From assembly GCF_014643775.1 (NCBI RefSeq), contig NZ_BMKC01000002.1:310001-374000 (forward strand): a stretch of 64,000 nt of DNA. Reading direction: 5' to 3'. A program made the position numbers and the translations under genes. The notes beneath the pieces are model-generated. The model was not told the origin of the DNA. It made no database searches and worked only from the letters and a program-made list of their open reading frames with translations. The stretch comes from Arenimonas soli. Its GTDB lineage: Bacteria > Pseudomonadota > Gammaproteobacteria > Xanthomonadales > Xanthomonadaceae. How positions within the stretch are numbered: position 1 is the stretch's first letter; the number at the start of each line of letters is the position of its first letter. This document shows positions 1 to 7,785 of the stretch, one piece after another.

Positions 1-390
1 GAGGTAATGGCCCAACTGGACCAGGCGTTTTTCGCCGCCTTCAATGCCTGCGACGTGGTCGGGCACATGGGCTTCCTGGATCCGGCGCTGGAGTTCTACC
101 ACGACAAGGGCGGGCGCACCGTCGGAGCCCATCGCATGGAAGTGATGATGCGCGAACGCTGCGGGTCGAAGGAGACAAGCCTTCGCCGCGAATTGGTGCC
201 CGGGTCGCTGACGGTGGATCCCGTACCCGGGTACGGCGCGATCCAGACCGGCGAACATCGCTTCTTCCTTACGGTCGGCGACGCACCCGAGCAGTGGGTC
301 GAAAGCGCGCGTTTCGTGCATGTCTGGCGCGAGGACGCCTCGGGCTGGCGGGTCGTGCGTGCATTGAGTTTCGACCACAAGGCGCCGTGA
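1..390 (+). CDS. NTF2-like (DUF4440/SnoaL-type) protein, possibly 5'-truncated by the window edge
   Basis: The readable protein is 127 residues from the ATG at base 7. The frame is open to base 1, so the true N-terminus, possibly with a signal peptide, may lie outside the window. It has the DUF4440 layout: an opening helix (LDQAFFAAFNACD), the FLDPALEFYHDKGG segment, and a C-terminal strand pair with the HVWREDASGWRVVRALSFDH pattern typical of this fold. Such proteins form a cone-shaped pocket and may be enzymes or ligand binders. No catalytic residues can be assigned. It converges on the OmpA-family gene across a strong hairpin. The family is fairly sure; the function is unknown. Confidence 0.7.
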   Translation, partial: EVMAQLDQAFFAAFNACDVVGHMGFLDPALEFYHDKGGRTVGAHRMEVMMRERCGSKETSLRRELVPGSLTVDPVPGYGAIQTGEHRFFLTVGDAPEQWVESARFVHVWREDASGWRVVRALSFDHKAP

Positions 391-405
391 CCAGGCCCGG
401 AAACA

Positions 406-432
406 CCAACGCCCGGGGGGCCCGGGCGTTGG
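406..432. terminator. Perfect 12-bp hairpin between convergent genes
   Basis: Bases 406-417 (CCAACGCCCGGG) are perfectly complementary to 421-432, with a three-base GGG loop. The hairpin sits 16 bases after one stop codon and 25 bases before the other. There is no long T run on either strand, so termination efficiency is uncertain. Confidence 0.6.
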
Positions 433-456
433 CGGCAAACTCCATCGGGGGATGGA

Positions 457-1167
457 TCAGTCGTTGCGGATCGGCACGATCGTCATCTCGACGCGACGGT
501 TCTCGGCGCGGCCGGCCTCGGTGTCGTTGCTGGCGATCGGGTAACGCTCGCCGGCACCGGTGATGATCAGGCGCTGGCCGCTGATGCCGCGGCTGACCAG
601 GTAGTTGGCCACGGCCTGGGCACGTTCGCGCGACAGCTTGTCGTTGTAGGCATCGCTGCCGATGCTGTCGGTATGGCCGGCGACTTCGATCATCGTCTGG
701 TCATATTCGCGCAGCGTGTCGGCCACGCGGTCGAGCACCGAGTAGGCGTTGCGGTTGAGCGTGCTGGAGTTGAAGGCGAAGGTGATCGCCTCGGGCATGT
801 CCAGGGTGATGTGGTCGCCGTCGCGGACCACGTCCACGCCGGTGCCCCGCATGCGTTCGCGCAGCGCGCGTTCCTGGTTGTCCTGGTATCGGCCGATGGC
901 GCCGCCGGCCAGGCCGCCGACACCGGCGCCGATCAGGGCGTGCTGGCGGCGCTCGGTGGCGTCGTCGCCGCTGAGCAGGCCGGCCACGGCACCGACGGCC
1001 GCGCCGATCAGGGCGCCGCGCTGGGTACGGTTCATGCCTTCGTCGTTGGGATCGGTTTGCTGCTGCTGCGGGGTGGACCCGTAGTAGCCGCCACCTGTGG
1101 TGGTGCAGCCGGCAAGCAGCGCGACGGAGATCGCAGTGGCGACGAGCACGTGGTTTCTAGTTTTCAT
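457..1167 (-). CDS. OmpA-family lipoprotein with glycine-zipper domain
   Basis: I place the start at the ATG at 1167, not at an in-frame start 45 bases upstream. AGGAG precedes the ATG, and the protein then begins MKTRNHV followed by a hydrophobic stretch ending in the lipobox LLAGC. The lipoprotein is 236 residues. After a Gln-rich linker come glycine-zipper repeats (GALIGAAVGAVAGLL, then ALIGAGVGGLAGGAIGR), and then a C-terminal OmpA peptidoglycan-binding domain with the TDSIGSDAYNDKLSRERA motif and a closing NRRVEMTI strand. The layout resembles YiaD. It is likely anchored in the outer membrane and bound non-covalently to peptidoglycan. It appears to be transcribed alone. Confidence 0.9.
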   Translation of the reverse strand: MKTRNHVLVATAISVALLAGCTTTGGGYYGSTPQQQQTDPNDEGMNRTQRGALIGAAVGAVAGLLSGDDATERRQHALIGAGVGGLAGGAIGRYQDNQERALRERMRGTGVDVVRDGDHITLDMPEAITFAFNSSTLNRNAYSVLDRVADTLREYDQTMIEVAGHTDSIGSDAYNDKLSRERAQAVANYLVSRGISGQRLIITGAGERYPIASNDTEAGRAENRRVEMTIVPIRND

Positions 1168-1251
1168 GGCAGTACTCCTGGAAAGGTGTGGAGATGCCAA
1201 GGGAGCATGCACCCATCCGGGCCGGCTTCGGTGAAGCGGCGTTGGAAGGGT

Positions 1252-3606
1252 TCAGGTACCTGACTGGTCCGCCCCCGCCAGCGCGAAACGGTCCAGCGCG
1301 CGTTCAGCCTGGCCCCGCTCGTGGTCGGAAAGGCGGCGGGCCGCCGCGCGGTAGCGCTCCAACAGCCCCTGGTCGGCGGGCATCACGGCGGCCAGCCGGC
1401 GAAGCACCTGCGCCGCCTCGTGGCCCGAGCCCACGTTACGCAGCGAAGCCAGCACGTCGTCGGCAAGCTCCACGTCAACGACGCCGCCGTCGAGCAGGGC
1501 CTCGAGTGCCTGTCGCTGCTCGTAGTCCGAACCGATGTCCGCCAGCACCTTGAACCAGGCCCTCCGTGTGTCCGCATCGTTGCGGACCATGCCGATCGCC
1601 TGTTGCAGGACCGTGCGGGCCTCGTAGTCGCTGCCGATACCACGGGCTCCCTCGAGTGCGACCCGGGTTGCTGCCGGCTCGTTGCGCGCAAGCAGCGCCG
1701 ACAGGACCTGTCGCTGTTCGTAGTCGCTGCCAATGGTGGCCAGGGCCGCCTGCCAGGCCGAAAGCACCGTTCCCTGCAGTGGCTGCGACCTGGCCATGTG
1801 GGCCAGCAGCTGCGCCTGTTCGTAGTCGGAGCCGATCTTCGCCGCCGCCTGCAGCAGCTGCGCCTGGCCGGAGGCTGTCAGGGCCTGGCTGTCCAGGGCT
1901 GCCTGCAGCACGCGGCGCAGTTCGTAGTCCGTGGCCATCTTGCCGGCCAGGGCCAGGGCGCGGGCCAGGCTGGCCTCGTCGAGCTTTGCGTTCTCGAACA
2001 GCACGCCAAGGTATAGCCCACGCGCGTGGTCGTTTTCGATCTTGTCGATGTCGGCCATGAGCGCGTCGACGCCACCGCGCGCCAGGATGCGGCCACCGCG
2101 CGCCTGGGCCTGAATGCCGGTCTCGCGCAGCAGCTGCGGCAGGGACTCGGCCAGCCAGGCGCGTGCGGCGGCGTCGAAGGGGCGCTTTTCGCCGCCCACG
2201 CGATAGTCGCGCTCAAGCCCGCCATTGCCGGGTGTGACGCGCAGGGAACGCTCAACGCCCGCGCGCTTGATCGAGAGTTCGAATGCTGACCCCGCGGCCA
2301 TGCTTGCGATGTCGTCCTCGGCGTCGGTGAACGCCACGTCGCCGCGCAAGCTCATCTCCATGCGCAGTCCGGTGAGGCTGTTGCGGTGCACATAGCGGCT
2401 CTTGCCGTTGAAGCTGGTGTGGGCGGTGCCGTTGAACAGGCCGTCGAACAGGCCGGCGGCATGCGCGGGACTGCCGGCACTGGTGATCGCCAGGCCCGGC
2501 AGCGCCAGGGCAGCGGCAAGGCCGGCCACCAGTGCGGTGCGGCGAATCGAAGCGGGAATCGGACGGCGCATGGGGGTTTCCTCCAGCAGGTTCCTGACGC
2601 GGCGGACCACGGGGCCGGGTTCGGCGGCCATGGCCACGGCCAGGGTGGGGGTGATGGTTTGTGGGGCCGCGCCGCGGACCAGGCAGGCCGCCAGGCATTC
2701 GGCCAGCGGGCGGCCGCTACCGCACAGCGCCGCGGCGCGTTCGTCGCAGGCGTCCTCGGCCAGGGCCTCGAGCCGGCGCAGGGCCAGCCAGGCAAGCGGA
2801 TGGAAGTACAGCGGCAGCACGGCCAGGCGCTGGGCCAGTCGCCAGGCCGGATCGCGGCGCTGCAGGTGGGCCAGTTCGTGGGCCAGCAGGGCGCGTTGCT
2901 GCTGCTGCGACAGGTCGTCCACCCAGGCAGGCAGCAGCAGGCGGCGTCCCGGCAGCAGCATGGGGCTCGCGAGCCCCTCGACCAGGCGCAGCCGTGGCAG
3001 GCACTTCAGCGCCAGCGCGCGGCCCAGGCCGTTGGCCAGGGCCGGCAAGCGTGAACCCGCGCGCGGGGCCACGCCGGGCTGCCCGCGCGTCCAGCGCCGC
3101 AGGGCCCAGGCCTGGCGCCCCAGGCGCATGGCGACGGGCAAGCCGCCCAGCAGCCAGGCCAGCACCAGGGTGGCCGCCAACGGGCCAGGCACCTGCCACG
3201 ATTCCGGGGACGAAGCGAAGGAAGTTTCCACGGTGCCCGGCGCGTCCGCCGCTGCGGCGCCCTGCCGGGCCAGGATCCGCGGCAAGCCGGTTTCGCCGGG
3301 CAGGGTCGCGCGCAGGGCCCGGGTGGGATCGGGGCGTTTGTCCGCCGCCGGGGCCGCGGAAACGGCCTGCGCGGTGGGCGGTGCAGGCCTGCGGGCCCAC
3401 TCGTCCAGCGCCGGCAGGGCCGGCGCAGCGGTGGCCAGCACCGACGACAGCAGCGCGCCGAACAGCGCGCCGCGCCAGGCCAGTTCGCGCCAGCCGGGAT
3501 GGCGCAGCGCGCCCAGGCGCTGCAGTCCCCAGGCCAGCGACAGCAGCACGGTGGCGTGCAGCGCCAGGGTCAGCAGCCAGGACAGCACGAGGTCGATCGC
3601 GTTCAT
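1252..3606 (-). CDS. M56-family (BlaR1-like) membrane metallopeptidase with 34-residue repeat domain
   Basis: The protein is 784 residues. Membrane helices occupy roughly residues 5-30, 43-62 and 140-160. The zinc protease motif is H243-E-L-A-H247, with a likely third ligand in the EDACDE segment near residue 284. A further helix at about 355-376 precedes a periplasmic part. BlaR1 and MecR1 carry a penicillin-binding sensor there. This protein instead has a linker and then about eight copies of a unit marked by (I/V)GSDYE(Q/A)R, at about residues 525, 559, 593, 627, 659, 693, 727 and 760. Its ATG overlaps the stop of the BlaI-type repressor gene in an ATGA, so the two are translationally coupled. 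By analogy the protease transmits an envelope signal that inactivates the repressor. The signal is unknown. Confidence 0.85.
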   Translation of the reverse strand: MNAIDLVLSWLLTLALHATVLLSLAWGLQRLGALRHPGWRELAWRGALFGALLSSVLATAAPALPALDEWARRPAPPTAQAVSAAPAADKRPDPTRALRATLPGETGLPRILARQGAAAADAPGTVETSFASSPESWQVPGPLAATLVLAWLLGGLPVAMRLGRQAWALRRWTRGQPGVAPRAGSRLPALANGLGRALALKCLPRLRLVEGLASPMLLPGRRLLLPAWVDDLSQQQQRALLAHELAHLQRRDPAWRLAQRLAVLPLYFHPLAWLALRRLEALAEDACDERAAALCGSGRPLAECLAACLVRGAAPQTITPTLAVAMAAEPGPVVRRVRNLLEETPMRRPIPASIRRTALVAGLAAALALPGLAITSAGSPAHAAGLFDGLFNGTAHTSFNGKSRYVHRNSLTGLRMEMSLRGDVAFTDAEDDIASMAAGSAFELSIKRAGVERSLRVTPGNGGLERDYRVGGEKRPFDAAARAWLAESLPQLLRETGIQAQARGGRILARGGVDALMADIDKIENDHARGLYLGVLFENAKLDEASLARALALAGKMATDYELRRVLQAALDSQALTASGQAQLLQAAAKIGSDYEQAQLLAHMARSQPLQGTVLSAWQAALATIGSDYEQRQVLSALLARNEPAATRVALEGARGIGSDYEARTVLQQAIGMVRNDADTRRAWFKVLADIGSDYEQRQALEALLDGGVVDVELADDVLASLRNVGSGHEAAQVLRRLAAVMPADQGLLERYRAAARRLSDHERGQAERALDRFALAGADQSGT

Positions 3607-4025
3607 GTCCGGCCCCGGCCTTTGCCGGGCCGTTCCGCCAGCAGCGCCTGCACCTGGTCGAGGTCGCCCGGCGCCACCTCGCTTTCGCTGACCAGGTGGG
3701 CCAGCAAGGCCCGGGGATCGCCTTCAAACAGGTTCTGGATGAGGTCGCCGACCATGCTGCGACGGACCTGGGATTCGCTGACGGTCGCCTGGTACCAGAG
3801 CTGGCGGCCGTCGCGCCGGGCGGCAACGACCCCGCGCCTTCCCAGACGGGTCAGCACGGTGGCCACGGTGGTGTGGGCCAGGCCGCGGCTTTCGGCCAGG
3901 GCCGCGGCGACTTCGGCCACGCTGGCCTCGCCCCGCCAGAGCACGCGCATGACGTCGAGCTGCAGTTCGCTCAGCGCGACGCCGTCGGGGGAATCAGCGG
4001 GAATGTCATGGTCCTGGGGGCTCAC
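3603..4025 (-). CDS. BlaI/MecI/CopY-family transcriptional repressor
   Basis: 140 residues, the usual length. The N-terminal winged helix spans about residues 15-80. LSELQLDVMRVLW, the recognition-helix region HTTVATVLTRLGRRGVV and the wing GRQLWYQ are typical of BlaI/MecI. The C-terminal helices (SMVGDLIQNLFEGDPRALLAHL) form the dimerisation part, where M56 partners usually cut. The start is a GTG, with AGGA six bases upstream. The gene overlaps the M56 gene by four bases, and a MecI-like operator covers its own promoter, which indicates autoregulation. Confidence 0.9.
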   Translation of the reverse strand: MSPQDHDIPADSPDGVALSELQLDVMRVLWRGEASVAEVAAALAESRGLAHTTVATVLTRLGRRGVVAARRDGRQLWYQATVSESQVRRSMVGDLIQNLFEGDPRALLAHLVSESEVAPGDLDQVQALLAERPGKGRGRT

Positions 4026-4035
4026 GAGCCTTCCT

Positions 4036-4082
4036 CTACACCTGTCGTTCTACGAGTGTAGTAGGAAACGCGACCCTGTCTA
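4036..4082 (-). promoter_or_regulatory. Promoter with overlapping BlaI/MecI-type operator
   Basis: On the minus strand, TAGACA (4077-4082) is separated by 16 bases from TACACT (4055-4060), which gives a good sigma-70 promoter. The dyad CTAC-N4-GTAG at 4050-4061 covers the -10 element. In the context 4048-4063 it matches 12 of 16 positions of the known MecI/BlaI operator TACTACATATGTAGTA. A second outer dyad, CTACAC-N14-GTGTAG, spans 4036-4061. Confidence 0.7.
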
Positions 4083-4119
4083 CGGGCCGGAAGTCATGGG
4101 CGGGGAAGCGCCGCCGGGA

Positions 4120-4683
4120 TCAGGCCAGGTCGGCCTGGTTCTGCAGGATCAGGTCGGCCAGCCAGGGCTCGCCCTTCTGGGTGAGCTCGAGCGGGGTCAT
4201 CTGCCAGCCGGTCAGCACCATGGCTTCGGCGATCGAAAACTCCAGCTGGGCCTTGGTGAACTTGCGCTCGCCGGCGATCACCGCCTCGAGCACGGCGCGG
4301 CCGGGCATGGGGGCTTCCATCTCCGCCGACTTGGCGGCTTGCGCGGCGGCCGGGTCGGTGCCGCCGCTCTTTAGCAGCCATTCGACGCGGCGCTGGGCGT
4401 CGCTTTGCGGGTCCTTGCCGGACGGGACGTCGGGCACGGCCGCGGCCAGGATTTTTTGCAGGGTGTTGAGCTGGCCCATGACCTTCATGCGCGCCAGGTT
4501 GGCCGCGTCGCGGGCGTGTTCGGCGTCTTCGACGTCCTGGCGCAGGCGGTCGCGCTGCGCAGCCAGGGTGGTCATGTCCTTGTCCAGCGCGTCGAGCAGC
4601 ATCAGCATCCGCGCGGCCTGCGCCGGGGACGCGGCGACGATGGCTTCGCGGAGGGCGTCGAGTTGGGCGCGGGGGTCGCTCAT
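4120..4683 (-). CDS. Uncharacterised alpha-helical protein downstream of folE
   Basis: 187 residues, not recognised. It has no signal peptide or membrane segment. Residues 1-85 look like a continuous coiled coil (LLDALDKDMTTLAAQRDRLRQ and onward), followed by a mixed C-terminal half with the pattern GWQMTPLELTQKGEPWLADLI. It starts 18 bases after the folE stop on the same strand and may be cotranscribed. A TATACT hexamer only nine bases before its ATG could give an almost leaderless separate transcript. A cytoplasmic structural or adaptor role is possible, but nothing shows it. Confidence 0.6.
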   Translation of the reverse strand: MSDPRAQLDALREAIVAASPAQAARMLMLLDALDKDMTTLAAQRDRLRQDVEDAEHARDAANLARMKVMGQLNTLQKILAAAVPDVPSGKDPQSDAQRRVEWLLKSGGTDPAAAQAAKSAEMEAPMPGRAVLEAVIAGERKFTKAQLEFSIAEAMVLTGWQMTPLELTQKGEPWLADLILQNQADLA

Positions 4684-4701
4684 CTGGCCGGCAGTATAGA
4701 C

Positions 4702-5286
4702 CTAGCGACCCGGGCCGACATCGATGAAACGAAGGAATTCGGCCCGGGTGCGGGCGTCTTCGCGGAAGCTGCCCAGCATCTTGGAGGTGATCATGCTGAC
4801 GCCGCGCTTGTGGATGCCGCGCGTGGTCATGCACTCGTGCGCGCCCACCACCACCACCCCGACGCCGCGCGGCTGCAGCACGTCCTGGATGCAGTTGGCG
4901 ATCTGCGCGGTCATCTTCTCCTGCACCTGGAAGCGGCGGGCATAGGTCTCCACCACCCGGGCCAGCTTGCTGATGCCCACCACCTTGCCGGCCGGCAGGT
5001 AGCCGACGTGGGCCTTGCCGATGATCGGGGCCATGTGGTGTTCACAGTGCGATTCGAATTCGATGTCGCGCAGCACGATCAGCTCGTCGTAACCCTCGAC
5101 TTCCTCGAAGGTGCGCGCCAGGTATTCGCGCGGATCGACGCTGTAGCCACTGAACCAGTCGCCGTAGGCCTTGGCGACCCGGCGCGGGGTGTCGAGCAGG
5201 CCTTCGCGCGCCGGGTCTTCGCCGGCCCAGCGCAGCAGGGTGCGGACGGCATCCTCGGCCTGGTCCTGGGTGACGGGCTTGGTCAT
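4702..5286 (-). CDS. folE: GTP cyclohydrolase I
   Basis: 194 residues. It converts GTP to 7,8-dihydroneopterin triphosphate, the first step of tetrahydrofolate and tetrahydropterin synthesis. The zinc ligands of the family are present: C81 and H84 in HCEHHMAPI, and C152 in [10 protein letters not shown]. The substrate-binding stretch [11 protein letters not shown] is intact. The ATG has GAGGAG ten bases upstream. The phenylalanine hydroxylase encoded about 9 kb away needs a pterin cofactor, so FolE may supply both folate and that cofactor. No pterin carbinolamine dehydratase gene lies in the window. Confidence 0.96.
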   Translation of the reverse strand: MTKPVTQDQAEDAVRTLLRWAGEDPAREGLLDTPRRVAKAYGDWFSGYSVDPREYLARTFEEVEGYDELIVLRDIEFESHCEHHMAPIIGKAHVGYLPAGKVVGISKLARVVETYARRFQVQEKMTAQIANCIQDVLQPRGVGVVVVGAHECMTTRGIHKRGVSMITSKMLGSFREDARTRAEFLRFIDVGPGR

Positions 5287-5332
5287 GGCAACGACTCCTC
5301 GAACGTGGCGCCCATCCTAACCCCGGTCCATG

Positions 5333-6565
5333 TCAGGGCCGCGTGGTGGTGACCCGCCAGGCCAGCAGGCCGCCCAGCGAAACCATGACCGCGGCCAGCC
5401 AGAAGCTGGCGCCGGCCATCGGGCCGCGCATTTCGTTGGCCGCCACGAAGGCCAGGGTCTGGGTGAACAAGGTCGGCCCCAGGATGCCGGCGATGGAGTT
5501 GAGGCTGCCGATGGCGCCCTGCAGCCGGCCCTGTTCGCTGGGCGAAACCCGCGCCGTCATCAGCGACTGCGCCGCCGGGTTGGCCACGGCCCACAGCGCC
5601 GCCACCGGCATGGCCGCCCAGAACCAGTAGCCATTGGGCGCCAGGGCGTACATCGCGAAGCCCAGGCCGCCGGCGGTGGCGCCGATCAGCACCGTGCGGC
5701 GGTCGCCGAAGGTGCGGGCGATGCGCCCGACCAGGCCGCCCTGCACGATGACCGTCAGCACGCCGACCAGCAGCAGCGTCCAGCCGACCATTTCCAGGCC
5801 CCAGCCAAACCGGTAGTCGGCGTAGAGCACGAAGGTCGTGGGATAGACCAGGTGCGCCAGCGCCATCAGGAAGCTGACGCCGGCGAGCCCGAACAGTTCC
5901 GGATGCGCACGCAGCAGTTTCAGCGAGGCCAGGGGATTGGCCCGGCGCCAATCAAGGGGCGCGCGGCGCTCCGGCGGCAGCGACTCGGGCAGCACGAACC
6001 AGCCGTAGCAGAAGTTCGCCGCGCACAGCCCGGCCGCCACCCAGAACGGCAGGTGCAGGTCCACCGCGCCCAGCCAGGCGCCCATCACCGGCGCCACCGT
6101 GAAGCCGATGCCGAAGGCCATGCCAAGGCGCCCGAAGGCCGCGGAGCGCTTCTCGGGCGGCGTGACGTCGGCGATGTAGGCGTTGGCGGTGCTGAAGCTG
6201 GCCGAGGTCGCGCCCGACATCAGCCGCGCCAGGAACAGCAGCGGCAGCGTCTCGGCCATCGCCATGATCAGGAAATCGATGGCCAGGCCGGCGTTGGACA
6301 CCAGGATCACCGGCCGGCGCCCGAAACGGTCGGACAGCGCGCCCTGCACCGGCTGGGCGAAGAACTGCATCACCATGTAGCCGGTGGCGAACAGGCCGTG
6401 CCACATCGTGGCGTCGGCGATCTCGCCGCCGGTGATCTGCTTCAGCAGGTGCGGCAACACCGGGATGATCAGGCCGAAGGCCATCACGTCCACCAGCACC
6501 GTGATGAAAATGAAGGCCAGCGCGGCCCTGCGCACGCGCGGCACTCCAGGCAGGGGCGCGTCCAT
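5333..6565 (-). CDS. TetA/TCR-type major facilitator exporter
   Basis: The frame is open far upstream into rlmI. The proper start is the ATG at 6565, preceded by TGAGGAAACCC, in which the rlmI stop TGA forms part of the ribosome-binding site. The protein is 410 residues with twelve hydrophobic segments. The MFS signature between helices 2 and 3 reads GALSDRFGRRPVI, and helix 5 has the GFTVAPVMGAWLG drug:H+ antiporter-like pattern. It resembles TetA-family exporters, but nothing shows that tetracycline is its substrate. It lies eight bases downstream of rlmI, so the two are coupled. Confidence 0.88.
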   Translation of the reverse strand: MDAPLPGVPRVRRAALAFIFITVLVDVMAFGLIIPVLPHLLKQITGGEIADATMWHGLFATGYMVMQFFAQPVQGALSDRFGRRPVILVSNAGLAIDFLIMAMAETLPLLFLARLMSGATSASFSTANAYIADVTPPEKRSAAFGRLGMAFGIGFTVAPVMGAWLGAVDLHLPFWVAAGLCAANFCYGWFVLPESLPPERRAPLDWRRANPLASLKLLRAHPELFGLAGVSFLMALAHLVYPTTFVLYADYRFGWGLEMVGWTLLLVGVLTVIVQGGLVGRIARTFGDRRTVLIGATAGGLGFAMYALAPNGYWFWAAMPVAALWAVANPAAQSLMTARVSPSEQGRLQGAIGSLNSIAGILGPTLFTQTLAFVAANEMRGPMAGASFWLAAVMVSLGGLLAWRVTTTRP

Positions 6566-6573
6566 GGGTTTCC

Positions 6574-7746
6574 TCAGAGCACGCGGCAGAACACCGCCTT
6601 GAGGTAGCGGCTTTCCTTCACATGGGCCATGAACGGATGGTCGCCGCCGGCGCCCGCGACCTTGAGCACCTGCACGGTGCGGCCCGAATAGAAGGCCGCG
6701 CGCCGGATCATGTCCAGGAATTCTTCTTCCGACACCAGGCCGGTGCACGAACAGGTCAGCAGGATGCCGCCCGGGCTGACCACCTGCATGGCCAGCTTGT
6801 TCATGTCGTTGTATTTCTTCAGCGCCGGGATCACCTGCTCGCGGTCGCGGGTCAGCTTGGCGGGGTCGAGCACCACCACGTCGAACTGTTCGCCGCGCTG
6901 GTGGGCGTCGCGCAGGTAGTGGAACAGGTCGGCCTGGACGAACTTGATCTTCGCCTCGTTGAGGCGCGCGTTCTTTTCGGCGACTTCCAGGATTTCCTCG
7001 TCCAGGTCGATGCCGATCACTTCGCCGGCACCGCCGCGGGCCTTGGCGTAGATGGCGAAACCGCCGGAGTTGCAGCAGATGTCGAGCACGCGCTTGCCGG
7101 CGGTGAATCGCGCCAGGAACTCGCGGTTGTCGCGCTGGTCGGCGAAAAAGCCGGTCTTGTGGCCGCTGCCCGGGCTGGCGCGGAACTTCAGGCCGTTTTC
7201 GGTGATCAGGCTCGGCTCCGGCGCCGGCGGCGCGCGGAAGTCGAAGCTTTCCTGCTTCTGCACGTGTTCTTCGGAGAAGCTGTAGAAGCGGCAGCCCGGG
7301 AACTGCTCGCGCAGCGCGGCATACACCCACTCGCGGTGGCGGAAGGCACCGGCCGAGAAGAACTCGACCACCAGCAGGTCGCCGTAGCGGTCGACCACCA
7401 GGCCCGACAGGCCGTCGCCTTCGGAGTGCACCACGCGCCAGGCGTCGGTGGTTTCATCCAGGCGCAGCGCCTGCCGGCGCAGGGCCACCGCGTCGGCGAT
7501 CTTGCGGGCGAAGAAGGCCTCGTCCACCGCCTCGTCGGCGTCTTCGGTGAGCACGCGCAGGGCGATGCGCGAATGGCCGTTGTAGAAACCACGGCCGACC
7601 CACTTGCCGGTGTTGTCGACGATGTCGACGATGCTGCCCGGCTTGGGCTTGGCGTCGGGTTTGACCACCATCTTCTGGAAGATCCAGGGGTGGTTGGAAC
7701 GGCGCTCAATCTTGAGCGAAATGACCGGAAGGGCAGGCGTATTCAT
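6574..7746 (-). CDS. rlmI: 23S rRNA (cytosine-C5) methyltransferase RlmI
   Basis: 390 residues, close to the ~396 of E. coli RlmI, which modifies C1962 of 23S rRNA. An N-terminal PUA RNA-binding domain (about residues 1-80, with RRSNHPWIFQKMV) precedes the RlmI central domain. A Rossmann SAM domain follows, with VLDICCNSGGFAIYAKARG as motif I, VLDPAKL in place of the usual DPP, and LLTCSCTGL, which holds the catalytic cysteine. No ribosome-binding site precedes the ATG. Instead a TACAAT hexamer ends six bases before it, which suggests a leaderless transcript. Confidence 0.92.
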   Translation of the reverse strand: MNTPALPVISLKIERRSNHPWIFQKMVVKPDAKPKPGSIVDIVDNTGKWVGRGFYNGHSRIALRVLTEDADEAVDEAFFARKIADAVALRRQALRLDETTDAWRVVHSEGDGLSGLVVDRYGDLLVVEFFSAGAFRHREWVYAALREQFPGCRFYSFSEEHVQKQESFDFRAPPAPEPSLITENGLKFRASPGSGHKTGFFADQRDNREFLARFTAGKRVLDICCNSGGFAIYAKARGGAGEVIGIDLDEEILEVAEKNARLNEAKIKFVQADLFHYLRDAHQRGEQFDVVVLDPAKLTRDREQVIPALKKYNDMNKLAMQVVSPGGILLTCSCTGLVSEEEFLDMIRRAAFYSGRTVQVLKVAGAGGDHPFMAHVKESRYLKAVFCRVL

Positions 7747-7752
7747 CGGCGG

Positions 7753-7758
7753 ATTGTA
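7753..7758 (-). promoter_or_regulatory. Probable -10 element giving a leaderless rlmI mRNA
   Basis: TACAAT (5 of 6 consensus) is followed by six bases and then the rlmI ATG. Transcription from this hexamer would begin at or next to the A of the start codon. No convincing -35 element is visible. Confidence 0.45.
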
Positions 7759-7785
7759 CCGGGGCCGGCCCGGCCCTGCCCCGGA

